40,792 nt of DNA from Microbacterium sp. A20 (GCF_004794515.1 NZ_SSDF01000077.1:1-40792), one strand, 5' to 3'; counted from the stretch's first letter, positions 16,001-24,329 are shown. A program made the numbers and translations. The notes: generated by a model from the sequence alone, not told the origin.

Positions 16001-16115
16001 GAAGGATTCGAGATTTTCACCAAAGATCTTTCGCCGGTGCGAGAGCATTCGATTCTATTGGCGCCGGTTCCCAGTCAGCGAACAAGCGCACTATCGATTA
16101 GGAGAGGGGTATCAA

Positions 16116-16928
16116 ATGAAGAGCCTCGAGTGGACGAGTAACATTGAACACACAGATAGGCGCGTGGCAGTATGCGGAGACTGGCACGGCAACATCGGCT
16201 GGGCTCGGATGCTGGCTCGGGCCCTTCCCGCCCTCGCGCCCGATATCACCACGCTTCTACACCTCGGCGACTGGTGGATGCCGCCAGGCCTTGTCGATGA
16301 GGCCTTCGCCGAGACTGCCGTCGACCGCATCTACGTCACGCTGGGAAACCACGAGCCGTGGAACGAGATCACTCCACTCCTCGACAAGCACCCCGGAAAG
16401 GCGGTACGCATCTCTACGCTCATTTGGCTGCTCCCTCGGCCGGCGCACCTCACCATAGGCGGGCGCTCCGTCTTGTCGCTGGGAGGTGCCTCATCCGTCG
16501 ACCGCGAGTCCCGACAGGAAGGGCTCACTTGGTGGCCGGACGAGGCGATTACGGAAGACCACGTGGCGGCTGCCATCGCCGGGGGCCCTGCGGACCTGAT
16601 GCTCACCCACGAGTCCCCAGCCAAGACTCCTGTCCGCGCCGTCCGCGAGATCCTGCGCATGAATCCGCATTGGTTCACGAAGAGCGCGCTGGAGGCGTCC
16701 GCGGCGTCTCGCGCCCGGGTCAGCGAGGTCTGGGACGCTGTGCACCCCGAACTGCTCGCGCACGGGCACATGCACGTCGCGGGCGGCGGCAAGACCGAGG
16801 ACGGCCGTCGAGTGGCGAGCCTCGGACGTGAAGGCCAGGAGTGGAACCTTGGGATCCTTGACATGGAAACGTTGAGGATGGCGACTCCGAGCCTTGCCAT
16901 CATTCGCGGGAGGGCCGAGCAACCATGA
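16116..16928 (+). CDS. Metallophosphoesterase
   Basis: A 270-aa calcineurin-like phosphoesterase with all metal ligands in order: GDWHGN (21-26), GDWW (51-54), GNHE (77-80), H165 in LTHESP, and GHMH (217-220). It hydrolyses a phosphomono- or diester with two metal ions; the substrate is not predictable, but nucleotides, cyclic nucleotides or RNA ends are typical. GGAGAGG precedes the ATG by 9 bases. It is the first gene of a three-gene operon whose members overlap by ATGA. The other two look like antitoxins, so the enzyme could be the toxin or a signal-degrading partner; this is inference. Confidence 0.88.
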   Translation: MKSLEWTSNIEHTDRRVAVCGDWHGNIGWARMLARALPALAPDITTLLHLGDWWMPPGLVDEAFAETAVDRIYVTLGNHEPWNEITPLLDKHPGKAVRISTLIWLLPRPAHLTIGGRSVLSLGGASSVDRESRQEGLTWWPDEAITEDHVAAAIAGGPADLMLTHESPAKTPVRAVREILRMNPHWFTKSALEASAASRARVSEVWDAVHPELLAHGHMHVAGGGKTEDGRRVASLGREGQEWNLGILDMETLRMATPSLAIIRGRAEQP

Positions 16929-17128
16929 CGAACGGTCCCCAGCGCTCGAGAGAGGAACGTCTCAACGGAGTCCTTGAAGCCTTCCACTCTTGCCAGCTCG
17001 ACGGACTACAGCCGACCCGCGCTGCCGTCCGCGACGGATGGGACTACGTCGAGGGGCGGCGGACCCTCGACGAGATTATCGAGGACGTTGTGCGCCGCCA
17101 CACCCGCCGCCCAGAGGACCAGCAATGA
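16925..17128 (+). CDS. VbhA-like antitoxin domain protein
   Basis: A 67-aa helical protein. LEAFHSCQLDGLQPTRAAV followed by DYVEGRRTLDEIIEDVVRRH matches the antitoxin VbhA fold, in which the first helix normally inserts into the active site of a Fic AMP-transferase. No Fic gene (HxFxDGNGR) is found anywhere in this window. It overlaps both neighbours by ATGA, so it is made in register with the metallophosphoesterase and the next protein. It may inhibit another enzyme here, or the fold may be a general adaptor. Confidence 0.65.
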   Translation: MTNGPQRSREERLNGVLEAFHSCQLDGLQPTRAAVRDGWDYVEGRRTLDEIIEDVVRRHTRRPEDQQ

Positions 17129-17505
17129 CCGACGAAACGTCGAATCCGTGGGCTGAGATCGTCGGCCCCTGCTACACAGTGGCGAGCATGGCGCGCACGC
17201 TCGGATGGACAGAAGCCGAGGTTCTCGCGGCCGGAGAATCATTACGCCTCCTGATGCTGCGCACCTCGGACGACGTCACACTCTTCCCGTCGTTCCAGCT
17301 CATCGAGGGGAAGGTGGTAGAGGGGCTGACCGAGGTCCTTCGCGTTCTCGAAACGGGAACCGCTAACCGGTGGACGTGGGCACAGTGGCTGAATACCGAA
17401 CTGCCTAATGAGGATCCTTCCCGTAACATCCAATACCTCTACGCAGGGCGCCTCGACGAGGCGCTTCGCGATGCCGAGCATGACGCGTGGGCGTGGCGTT
17501 CGTGA
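17125..17505 (+). CDS. Putative DNA-binding antitoxin-fold protein
   Basis: A 126-aa protein. Residues 12-45 (YTVASMARTLGWTEAEVLAAGE) form a helix-turn-helix. A strand pair (TLFPSFQL) and a helical C-terminus (WAQWLNTELPN, then AGRLDEALRDAEHDAWAW) follow. The layout recalls the Xre/MbcA/ParS toxin-binding antitoxins, although the match is loose. It starts at the ATG overlapping the stop of the VbhA-like gene. It may autoregulate the operon through the direct repeats at 15934-16000. Confidence 0.6.
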   Translation: MTDETSNPWAEIVGPCYTVASMARTLGWTEAEVLAAGESLRLLMLRTSDDVTLFPSFQLIEGKVVEGLTEVLRVLETGTANRWTWAQWLNTELPNEDPSRNIQYLYAGRLDEALRDAEHDAWAWRS

Positions 17506-17568
17506 CGCACTCAACCGGAGCGCGCGCGAGGCGTCGGCCGGGCGCTCGAGAGAGGGTGGTGTCCGGAA

Positions 17569-18126
17569 CTACTGCGATGACTCGTTGCCGAGCTCACGCC
17601 GAGCCAATTCGAGCGAGTTCAATGCTGCCGCTTTGCTTGAGTGCCCGTCGCTGACGGCCAAGAACTGGCCTGCGGCGCTCTTGAGGCGCCATCGATAGTC
17701 CCCGGACGCGTCGCGATACAACTCAAACCGCCCCTTCGGCCCTGGCGCGACTCGACTAAGCTCGGCCGCGACCGCCGGGTTCCTGACATCCGCAAGGATC
17801 GCCGCGCGAAGCTGCGCCGCTGGCGCCTCCGCCACGCCGGTGAGGGATGACAAGATACTCACCGCCGTCGCTCGGTCTTCGTCGGTGACCCACCGCTCAC
17901 GCGCTAAGGCTTCGATAAGTTTGAGGCCGCTCGCTGCTTCCTTGAGGTCTGAGCTGAAGGCGAGAGTGTGCGCGTGCTCGAATCGGCGCGACCACTCCTG
18001 ACGAGCATCCGTGGCCTTCTGGGTGCGCCTGGTCAGTACGAAGCTGACGACGGACCAGATCAGTCCCACTCCTGCCACGCCGGCCGCGATGATCGCGGCG
18101 AGGAGTGTCGCGCCGGAGTCCGTCAT
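17569..18126 (-). CDS. Membrane-anchored protein with a C-terminal DUF1508 (YegP-like) domain
   Basis: A 185-aa protein. An N-terminal membrane helix at 7-30 leads to TRRTQ, then a helical domain (about 45-110, EWSRRFEHAHTLAFS and following). The last 50 residues hold a YegP-like domain: RFELYRDASGDYRWRLK, then SDGHSSKAAALNSLE. DUF1508 is small and widespread, with no firm role known. The start at 18126 is chosen because TATCGT stands six bases upstream; the longer frame to 18312 lacks coding character. It converges with the metallophosphoesterase operon, leaving 63 bases between stops. Confidence 0.72.
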   Translation of the reverse strand: MTDSGATLLAAIIAAGVAGVGLIWSVVSFVLTRRTQKATDARQEWSRRFEHAHTLAFSSDLKEAASGLKLIEALARERWVTDEDRATAVSILSSLTGVAEAPAAQLRAAILADVRNPAVAAELSRVAPGPKGRFELYRDASGDYRWRLKSAAGQFLAVSDGHSSKAAALNSLELARRELGNESSQ

Positions 18127-18510
18127 GCCCACACGATAGCGCGCACCGACCGTGTCGAGAGTCGGATTCCGTCCGCATGATCCGTAGTCGTAGCTGCGGT
18201 GCACATGCCAGCCGTCCTCACCCTTGAAGACGCCGAACACCAGTGAGTTGCCTGGGGTGCCTTGAGAAAGGCCAAAGCATCTGCTCTGTGCAGGTGCCCC
18301 TCCAATTCTCATGCTTGACAGGATCTAGCCCGCCGCTCGTCATCTGGAACCGGTGAGCGAGCGCCAGCGGCCTTTGCGGAACTGGATACCTGTTCGAAGT
18401 ATCCAGCCCGGCCACAGAGATCGACCCCGGGGCGAGTCCGAGACCAGGTGGCGTCACGCACGCTCCGTTCGACTCGGGTACGAATGCAGGACGAGGCTCT
18501 TACCACCACT

Positions 18511-18592
18511 CGTGCTCAGGCGATTGACGCTCGTCGAGGTCAAGAAAATGATGAACCGCAACTGGCCCGCAAGGCCCAATCGAAACTGTCAC
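18511..18592 (+). mobile_element. IS3-family transposase 3' relic (copy 1)
   Basis: An 82-base segment encodes LRRLTLVEVKKMMNRN, resembling the C-terminal end of IS3-family DDE transposases, and finishes with AACTGTCACCT, the same bases as the copy at 26140-26230. Nothing upstream (18127-18510) reads as the rest of a transposase, so only the end survives. Confidence 0.6.
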
Positions 18593-18643
18593 CTATTCGT
18601 GGAGGACCCCGCTCCCGCCGAGAGCTGAAAGTGAGGCAGGACC

Positions 18644-19316
18644 GTGATCTACGCTCTGCTCGTCCAGGCGATCACGCAGTGCCCCGATGCCACGCCGAGA
18701 TGCGCACGCGGTGGAAGCGGCGCGCTCTCCACGACCGCCGACGCGCACTAGAAGACGCCGTGTCTCATTTCGAGCGGACCGGCCAACAGATAGTCGACCT
18801 TGCGAAGGCGGTGGCGTCCCAGGATGCGATTCGCACGCTTCCGATGACAGCACCGCAGCGCGCAGACTTAAAGACGCGCTCCGCACGCGCACAGATACGT
18901 CGCGGGAGCAAGAGCTTCTGACGGCGACGCGGAAGGAATCGGAGCTCTTGCGCGACCGTCATCGCCGGGTTCGTAACGCTGTGAATCACGGACTACCACT
19001 AGCTCCGACCACCCTGTCCAGTGTGCGCGAGTACCCCACATCCACATCACAGGTAGCCCTCAACCTTGCCCTGGCGTGGTTCATCGGCGATGAGTCCGGC
19101 GCTGCGCTCCTTGCGCAGGAGCATGCCAACTGGTTGGACCGTCTCGCCCTGGTCGCCAATGGCGAGAACTGGACGACGCGGCTCCCTGAGCAAGGGCAGG
19201 TGGCCCAATATGTCGTTTCAGCCTGTGAGATCCTTCGATCTCACTTCCTGTGGTGCCGAACCAGGATTCCTTGGAGCGCCGCGCGAGCGTGTCCGAGAAC
19301 GGCGGCCGGCTGCTGA
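18644..19316 (+). pseudogene. Frameshifted gene with a HEPN-like RNxxxH motif
   Basis: A GTG at 18644 opens VIYALLVQAITQCPDA. The frame shifts near 18690 to a coiled region (RRALEDAVSHFERTGQQIVDLAKAVAS) and again near 18850 to ESELLRDRHRRVRNAVNHGLPL, continuing to about 19230 and stopping at 19316. RNAVNH (about 18969-18987) fits the R-x4-H signature of HEPN ribonucleases, often found as toxins or in anti-phage systems. The identity is from the motif only. At least two frameshifts imply it is dead. Confidence 0.45.
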
Positions 19317-19376
19317 GCTGAGTCATGGTGCATCCATGCGCGGTCGTGCCGTGTCGGTGTGCAACATACTGATGAC

Positions 19377-20009
19377 ATGGTGCGGACGGGCAAGCGATCA
19401 GGGGCGCTGCGGTCGATCTTGGAGGCCGCGGGACTCCGGTTCCGACAGCGGGGCGGGTCACTGCGGATGGCTGACCTGCGCGCTCCGGCGAGGGGCGAAG
19501 TGTTGAATATCCACACGATGCTCGGCGGGATCTCGCCCAGCCCATTGCTCCGTCCTGGTAACTGGGACTTGCAGACGCTCGACGGTCTCGCAATAGAGCT
19601 GGATGAGGAGTTCCACTTCACCCGCTACCGTGCGTCCACGCTCCGACGCCCGATGCTCGAGAGCCTCCCGTGGGCCACGACGCACCTGGCGCACTGCGCG
19701 GCCTACGAGTCTGCAGCAGCCCGTGGCGGAGGGCGCTGGACGAGCCCGCCGTCAGAGAAGATGTTCGGCCCGTCAGACGCCGTGGGAGTGTTCGACCCAC
19801 GGGGCAGCGCCCGAGGCAAACAGCGTGCGCTCTACGACGCGATGAAAGACATCGCGGCGGCCAACGGTGCGACGCATCTCGCCCGCATCTCGATCTACGA
19901 CACGGTGGACGGTACCGCGCTCGGCGACGTCCTCTACGGCAAGCGGACTGTGCCACCGGCTGCCGTGCGTGAGGCTATCGAGGCGCGGGTACATCAGCCG
20001 CGGGGGTGA
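19377..20009 (+). CDS. Conserved hypothetical protein, 210 aa
   Basis: A soluble protein with a central RPGNWDLQTLDGLAIELDEE segment (about 60-79), then FTRYR, and later GSARGKQRALYDAMKD (about 143-158) and ARISIYDTVDG. The pattern of an acidic ELDEE, a basic KQRALYD helix and a following hydrophobic strand recalls nuclease-like hypothetical proteins of Actinobacteria, but I cannot assign a catalytic role. The ATG at 19377 stands six bases after a CATACT -10 box, so the transcript is probably leaderless; an upstream ATG at 19359 would be inside the promoter. Confidence 0.68.
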   Translation: MVRTGKRSGALRSILEAAGLRFRQRGGSLRMADLRAPARGEVLNIHTMLGGISPSPLLRPGNWDLQTLDGLAIELDEEFHFTRYRASTLRRPMLESLPWATTHLAHCAAYESAAARGGGRWTSPPSEKMFGPSDAVGVFDPRGSARGKQRALYDAMKDIAAANGATHLARISIYDTVDGTALGDVLYGKRTVPPAAVREAIEARVHQPRG

Positions 20010-20064
20010 CTCCTGCGGCCAGCACACGTCAACTCGCCGTCGCCGGCAAGGAGGGGCGATGAGC

Positions 20065-20340
20065 CTACGTCTGTCGTCCTGCGTTGTGGCCGTAGCGCTC
20101 CTCGAACTTCCGGACGTCGCGTCGATACCTGAACCAGAGCACAACGCCACAGACCGTGAGTGCAATGGCGCCTACGGTCAAGATCCAGTCCAGGACATCA
20201 GTGACATCGAGGAAGACAACCCGAAGAACAGTGAATGCTCCCCAGCCCAACACCAAAATCAGCGCGGCGATCCGCGAACGCCCAAGCGCATGGCGCTGCT
20301 GAATCAGCGACGGAGACGGCTCAGCATCGGGCTCACTCAT
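20065..20340 (-). CDS. Small two-helix membrane protein, 91 aa
   Basis: Two membrane helices at about 23-45 and 52-70 are flanked by a polar N-terminus (MSEPDAEPSPSLIQQ) and a basic C-terminus (RYRRDVRKFEERYG). On the positive-inside rule both ends should be cytosolic. TAGGCT lies six bases before the ATG, again a leaderless arrangement. No function recognised. It converges with the 19377 gene (55 bases between stops). Confidence 0.7.
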   Translation of the reverse strand: MSEPDAEPSPSLIQQRHALGRSRIAALILVLGWGAFTVLRVVFLDVTDVLDWILTVGAIALTVCGVVLWFRYRRDVRKFEERYGHNAGRQT

Positions 20341-20424
20341 GCGCAGAGCCTAGCCCCGCGCCTCGTCCTCCGCACTGTCGAGTGCCCGCTGCCGACGCCG
20401 GAGGTCTCGCACGAGAGGAACGCT

Positions 20425-21003
20425 CTAGCCTGCGGTGAGGCTCACGCTTGCTTCTGAGATCCAGCCAGTCACGTCGGCCCACGCCAGCCCGGTGTGCAGG
20501 TCCAGAGCGAGACCACGAGTGTCGTTGTAGAGGCGAAGGGCGCCGTCGGTCACGTCCAGCGTGAGCCGGTGTCCGTCGAGATCCAGTGTGTGCACGCGCG
20601 AGCGATACCGAACGACACTGACGCCGGCATCAGCAAGCTTCTCTGGCAGCCCCCGCTCAAGGACGTGTCGCTCGCCCATCGGTGCCGGACCGCCGGCGAG
20701 CATCGGGAGGAACACCTCGTCGAACTCGGCGAGGACGTCAGCCCACGGGCGCGTGTGCTGTGACGACTGCGGGAGGAACGGTTCCCACTCCACGGTCGGC
20801 AGCCGCCAACGCCCTCCCTGCATGCAGACGACGAGGTAGTGGCGGGGGATCAAGAACTGCTCGGCGTGGTCTGCGCCACCCCACGTGAACAGCGACACGT
20901 CGATCCCGCGCTGCTCGTCGCGCCCGCTGATGAAGCCGGGTTCGTCGAACACGGTCAGTCCCCGGTCTCGCAGCAGATCTTCGAGTCACTTCTTGGTGGT
21001 CAT
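20425..21003 (-). CDS. Hypothetical protein with an early in-frame TGA
   Basis: From the ATG at 21003 the frame reads MTTKK, then TGA (20988-20986), then LEDLLRDRGLTVFDEPGFIS and continues open to 20425. A single change from TGG would give one 192-codon gene. Otherwise translation must start at the GTG at 20952, giving 175 aa without the first helix. The body contains HLV-type strands, a WRLPTVEWEPF segment, and a C-terminal beta-rich region (HTLDLDGHRLTLDV and following). No family recognised. It is either a recent nonsense mutant or uses an internal start. Confidence 0.55.
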
Positions 21004-21089
21004 GCTGTCAGCTACGCGCTCGGCGAGGGCACACCGATGAAGGTGCCATCTGCGTCGCGGCGCCAGTGTCTGCCGGTCGCCATGCCCCC

Positions 21090-21095
21090 TATGAT
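21090..21095 (+). promoter_or_regulatory. TATGAT -10 box for a leaderless gene
   Basis: TATGAT-CCAGGT-GTG places the hexamer six bases before the GTG at 21102. The same spacer CCAGGT follows the -10 of xis. Confidence 0.5.
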
Positions 21096-21101
21096 CCAGG
21101 T

Positions 21102-21440
21102 GTGGAGATCATCAGTGGGGACCTACCGGCGAAGAAGGGCTACATGCTCACGAACAAGCGGTTGGTGGCACCCGGGTTCAGTTTGAAGAAGTGGCACATC
21201 AACAAAAAGACGGTCGAGTCGGTTGAGCTGCTATCGGACAGATTCCTCAACAGCGTCACAGCGACAGGTGCCCTCTTCGGTATCGGCCAGACGCTGGCCG
21301 ACTTGACTATCCCCGGCGCTGGCATCGGCAAGGGACAGCAGACGACCCTGTTCAAGATCACGTTCACCGACGGGATGACGGCAACATGCCACGGCACAGC
21401 CCAGGAGTTCAAGACGCTCCTGAAGTGGAGCAACAAGTAG
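21102..21440 (+). CDS. Small beta-rich protein, possibly a bacterial PH-like domain
   Basis: A 112-aa protein starting with GTG (VEIISGDLPAKKGYMLTNKRLVAP). The order of KKGYMLTNKRL, then IPLKTV-like KKTVESVELLS, a Gly/Ala-rich hydrophobic turn (GALFGIGQTLADL), and a final strand-helix pair (TLFKITFTDG, EFKTLLKWSNK) suits the short PH-like domains used for membrane or protein docking. The assignment is structural guesswork. It stands alone, convergent with the nuclease gene. Confidence 0.6.
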   Translation: MEIISGDLPAKKGYMLTNKRLVAPGFSLKKWHINKKTVESVELLSDRFLNSVTATGALFGIGQTLADLTIPGAGIGKGQQTTLFKITFTDGMTATCHGTAQEFKTLLKWSNK

Positions 21441-21502
21441 CGGCCTAGTCGCGTCACCTCAGTCGAGTTGAAGCGAGTGGAGACCTGGCCGCTGGGGCGC
21501 TG

Positions 21503-23326
21503 TTAGCCTCCGGTGCGAGTGACTTCGAATACCTCATACAGTCGCGGAAGATCGGACTCCGTCAGCACCAGAAGTCTGATGCCATGCTTGGCCGCGAGTT
21601 CTGCTTTGCGGGCCATCTTGGCGGCGTACTCGACCTGGCTCATCATGCCCGCAGCTTCCACGAACGTCCCGTCAGGCAAACGCCAATCTGCACGCGAACC
21701 ATTCGCGTTGAGCTCGGCGTCGTACGGGTAGATGGGTTCCGTCTCATGAGGTATTCCCTTTGCCCAGAGGTAGTCATCAATGATCCGTTCGAACGCTGAC
21801 CGGCACTCGTGGCCATCGGCTGCCACGCTGATATAACCGCGCGAAGGACGCCATCCTTCGCCGAGGACTCCAGCCCTCGCCAGCCACTTCACCCATCCGC
21901 CCTCTGACCCTGTTGGTAGCACCTGTCGGAGAAGGATGGCCGTGATCGGTTCGACGGTCCCGTCGGCGAAAAGCCCGGGCACCATTGACGCCGAGATGAC
22001 GCGACCGGCGTATCTGACGACTTCGCTGACGGCGGAGGTTGCCCCGGCTTCGAGGACAGCAGCGTTCGTCTGGTCCAGCGCCTCGCCCCACGTGCGCACG
22101 CACAGGTGGCAGACCTTCGCTGTTCTCAGCTGAGCGACGTGGCCAGCCGCCAACTTCGATGGCGTGAAAGGGCGGCCACAGAGCGCACAGTCCTGAGGAA
22201 TCAGGGAGGTCGGCACGAGCCAATCCAGATCTTTCACCATGGTGACGACAGCGGCGACCGCCGCTCCGAACCGGTCCTCCTCCACCCCGGACATGTCGGT
22301 ACGTACCCACTCGGGCTTCTTGTCGTTGTGCCCGAGCAGCCAGACACCATGCAGTTGTTCTCTGGCCCCTTCGGTCTTCAACCTTCCCCACCACTCCGGA
22401 TGCTCGTCATGCAGGGACAGCGCCGTAAGCGCAGGTGCGTGAGAGGGCGACAGTGCCATCGCGCTGTCCCAGTGTTCTCGCCAGTCGCCGGGCATGCTGA
22501 CGACTCTCCGCGATGCAACGGCTCGCAGCTTGGCGAGGTTACTCCGGCCCAGCACACCATGCTGGTAGGACCAGAATCCTTCGGTCTCTGAATATTCAAG
22601 AGGGGTGTCCATCACGATGAAAGGATCCTTCACCGGTACCGCGAAGATCTCGTTCACCGCACGCGCGACGTCCTCGGGAACACGAGCCGCAGCTTCTGGC
22701 ATGAGTGAGCGGGTGATGGAGTCACCACGTTCTGCGTCAGGGCCGAATGCGGGCCCGTCGTGGATCTGACTCCAGCCCCACAGTTCGTGTTGCCATTCGA
22801 GCTTGTCTCGCAGTTTGATGGGCAATGCAGCCGGTTCGGTGGTAGCGGGCTTGAGACCCATGAGAGCGAGCGCTCGCCTGACGTGCGGGACCAGCACTCC
22901 GGACACTACGCACAGGCTTCTGTTGTCGAGGTCGTAGAGGGCGACGCGAGGTGAGTTCCGTGGACTCGGGAACCGCAGTTCAAAGACGAGGACGTTACCC
23001 CAGGCGCCGATGACGTTGGCGGTCAGCCGAAGCAATCCGTCACCGGGCGCGCACTCCTCCAACGGTGGAAGCACGTCGAACCCAGCCAAGGTCAATGCAT
23101 CTGCGGCCACCTGACGATCCTCTTCCCGCTCGACAGTCAGTAGTCGATGCGAGATGAGGTATGAACCGATCTTCTTCCGGTCCCGACGCACGAGCATTGT
23201 CGGTAGCCGCGACTGCGGGCTACCTTGCACGGTGACCGAACCATCGACGGCTCCGGGCGAGTACGGGACAGTGAACTCCGGGATCAGCCCACACATTGCG
23301 GAGTCCCGAGTAGCGGCCGTCGACAT
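21503..23326 (-). CDS. Putative nuclease: zinc-binding centre plus PD-(D/E)xK-like C-terminus
   Basis: A 607-aa protein. The C-terminal 110 residues resemble a restriction-endonuclease fold: an ERIIDDYLWAKGIPHETEP helix-strand, D547 in RADWRLPDG, E557 in FVEAAG, then K570 or K574, and a strand GIRLLVLTE. A zinc-binding centre is visible as CALC (380-383) and CHLC (406-409). The N-terminal 350 residues are unassigned and Trp-rich. It may be a defence or DNA-modifying nuclease. The ATG at 23326 lies six bases after AATACT. It is transcribed alone. Confidence 0.65.
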   Translation of the reverse strand: MSTAATRDSAMCGLIPEFTVPYSPGAVDGSVTVQGSPQSRLPTMLVRRDRKKIGSYLISHRLLTVEREEDRQVAADALTLAGFDVLPPLEECAPGDGLLRLTANVIGAWGNVLVFELRFPSPRNSPRVALYDLDNRSLCVVSGVLVPHVRRALALMGLKPATTEPAALPIKLRDKLEWQHELWGWSQIHDGPAFGPDAERGDSITRSLMPEAAARVPEDVARAVNEIFAVPVKDPFIVMDTPLEYSETEGFWSYQHGVLGRSNLAKLRAVASRRVVSMPGDWREHWDSAMALSPSHAPALTALSLHDEHPEWWGRLKTEGAREQLHGVWLLGHNDKKPEWVRTDMSGVEEDRFGAAVAAVVTMVKDLDWLVPTSLIPQDCALCGRPFTPSKLAAGHVAQLRTAKVCHLCVRTWGEALDQTNAAVLEAGATSAVSEVVRYAGRVISASMVPGLFADGTVEPITAILLRQVLPTGSEGGWVKWLARAGVLGEGWRPSRGYISVAADGHECRSAFERIIDDYLWAKGIPHETEPIYPYDAELNANGSRADWRLPDGTFVEAAGMMSQVEYAAKMARKAELAAKHGIRLLVLTESDLPRLYEVFEVTRTGG

Positions 23327-23437
23327 GCGTTCAGTATTGCGGAGCCGGACGACATTGGCGGGTGCCGCCCAGTGCGCGCCAGGTCACGACTCCCGCTGCG
23401 GTACTGGTCCGCGGCCCGCGTCCGGCGACAGCCGTCG

Positions 23438-23607
23438 GCGAGCGAGGCGAGCCTCTGCCGCGCGACAGCGCTCCGGGTCCGAGCAGCAAGGTCAGACGAG
23501 CGGTCGGTAGCCGAATGCGAGGACGCGCAGCGCAGCCGAGCCCATAGTAAGAGAGGTCACTCCCTCCCTTCTCCCTGCCCTCTCTTCCCCGTGCTCGCTT
23601 CGCTCGC
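23438..23607. repeat. Inverted repeats in a 1-kb intergenic region (candidate oriT/oriV-like structure)
   Basis: GCGAGCGAGGCGAGC (23438-23452) pairs with GCTCGCTTCGCTCGC (23593-23607) with one mismatch. Inside it AAGAGAGG (23549-23556) pairs exactly with CCTCTCTT (23579-23586), bracketing a pyrimidine-rich tract. The surrounding 23327-24250 holds no gene I can support. Such nested structures occur at plasmid origins and transfer origins; function is unproven. Confidence 0.45.
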
Positions 23608-24257
23608 AGTGTCGTTCGGTTGCTCGCCGTCGGTCGTTCGCTAAGTCACCGCTGCAGAGCGCCGCGGCGACGGCATACGCGCGGGCGGACTACAACGTTC
23701 CCACGCACGCTTGGCGCTGCAGGACCGTGAGCGGGCGGTAGGCGTGCGGGCCAGGCGCACGATCTGGAGCACGATGGCCAGTGAGGTTCAGTGCGGATCG
23801 CGTTGAAGCAAGACGAGGACATGAACAGCTCACCCCGAGGGCTGGTCCCGTCCTTTTGTGAGTTCGGAGCGGGGCTCGGCGTGATGCGAACGCGTCGGAG
23901 CAGGCGGACCCTGTGCTCGGTTAGCTCCCACGCAGATCGAAGGCTCAGCAGGGGGCTGCCGGTAGAGCTCCGGGCAGCGGCATGAGCCCAACGATCAGAA
24001 GAGCTAACCGGAACGAACCCGTGACGATGAGAGTCGGGTTGCCTCAGCCACGACGGGAGAACGGGCCGAGGAACTACGCGCGCTGCGTGACTCTTAGAAG
24101 GCCAAGCTCAGACGCGGATAGAGCGAGAGTAGCGCGCGCAGACGATACACAGGCTGAGAGGGTGAGTGGGTGATGTGCGCCGGCGGACCGCGCATGGGAG
24201 ATAAGCGCACGAAAGAATCAGTCGTGGGCGACCTAGAATCGACGCTTTGCGCGACGT

Positions 24258-24266
24258 CGCGCATAG
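24258..24266 (+). promoter_or_regulatory. CGCGCATAG element upstream of the replication-relaxation-like gene
   Basis: CGCGCATAGAGACC in gene orientation, 64 bases before the short leader ORF. If CATAGA is a -10 box, transcription would begin near 24273, just before the hairpin. Confidence 0.4.
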
Positions 24267-24284
24267 AGACCTCACTAGGCAATT

Positions 24285-24311
24285 GCGATCCTCGACTCGG
24301 TCGAGGATCGC
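24285..24311 (+). promoter_or_regulatory. Perfect 11-bp hairpin in the leader
   Basis: GCGATCCTCGA (24285-24295) and TCGAGGATCGC (24301-24311) pair fully around CTCGG. No T-run follows, so it is more likely an operator or RNA leader structure than a terminator. It ends 9 bases before the ribosome site GAGGAA. Confidence 0.55.
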
Positions 24312-24329
24312 ACACACTCAGAGGAACTT

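Noticed and set aside
16925..17505. A complete Fic/VbhA toxin-antitoxin pair
   Set aside because: The antitoxin-like half is present, but no HxFxDGNGR Fic motif was found in any frame nearby.
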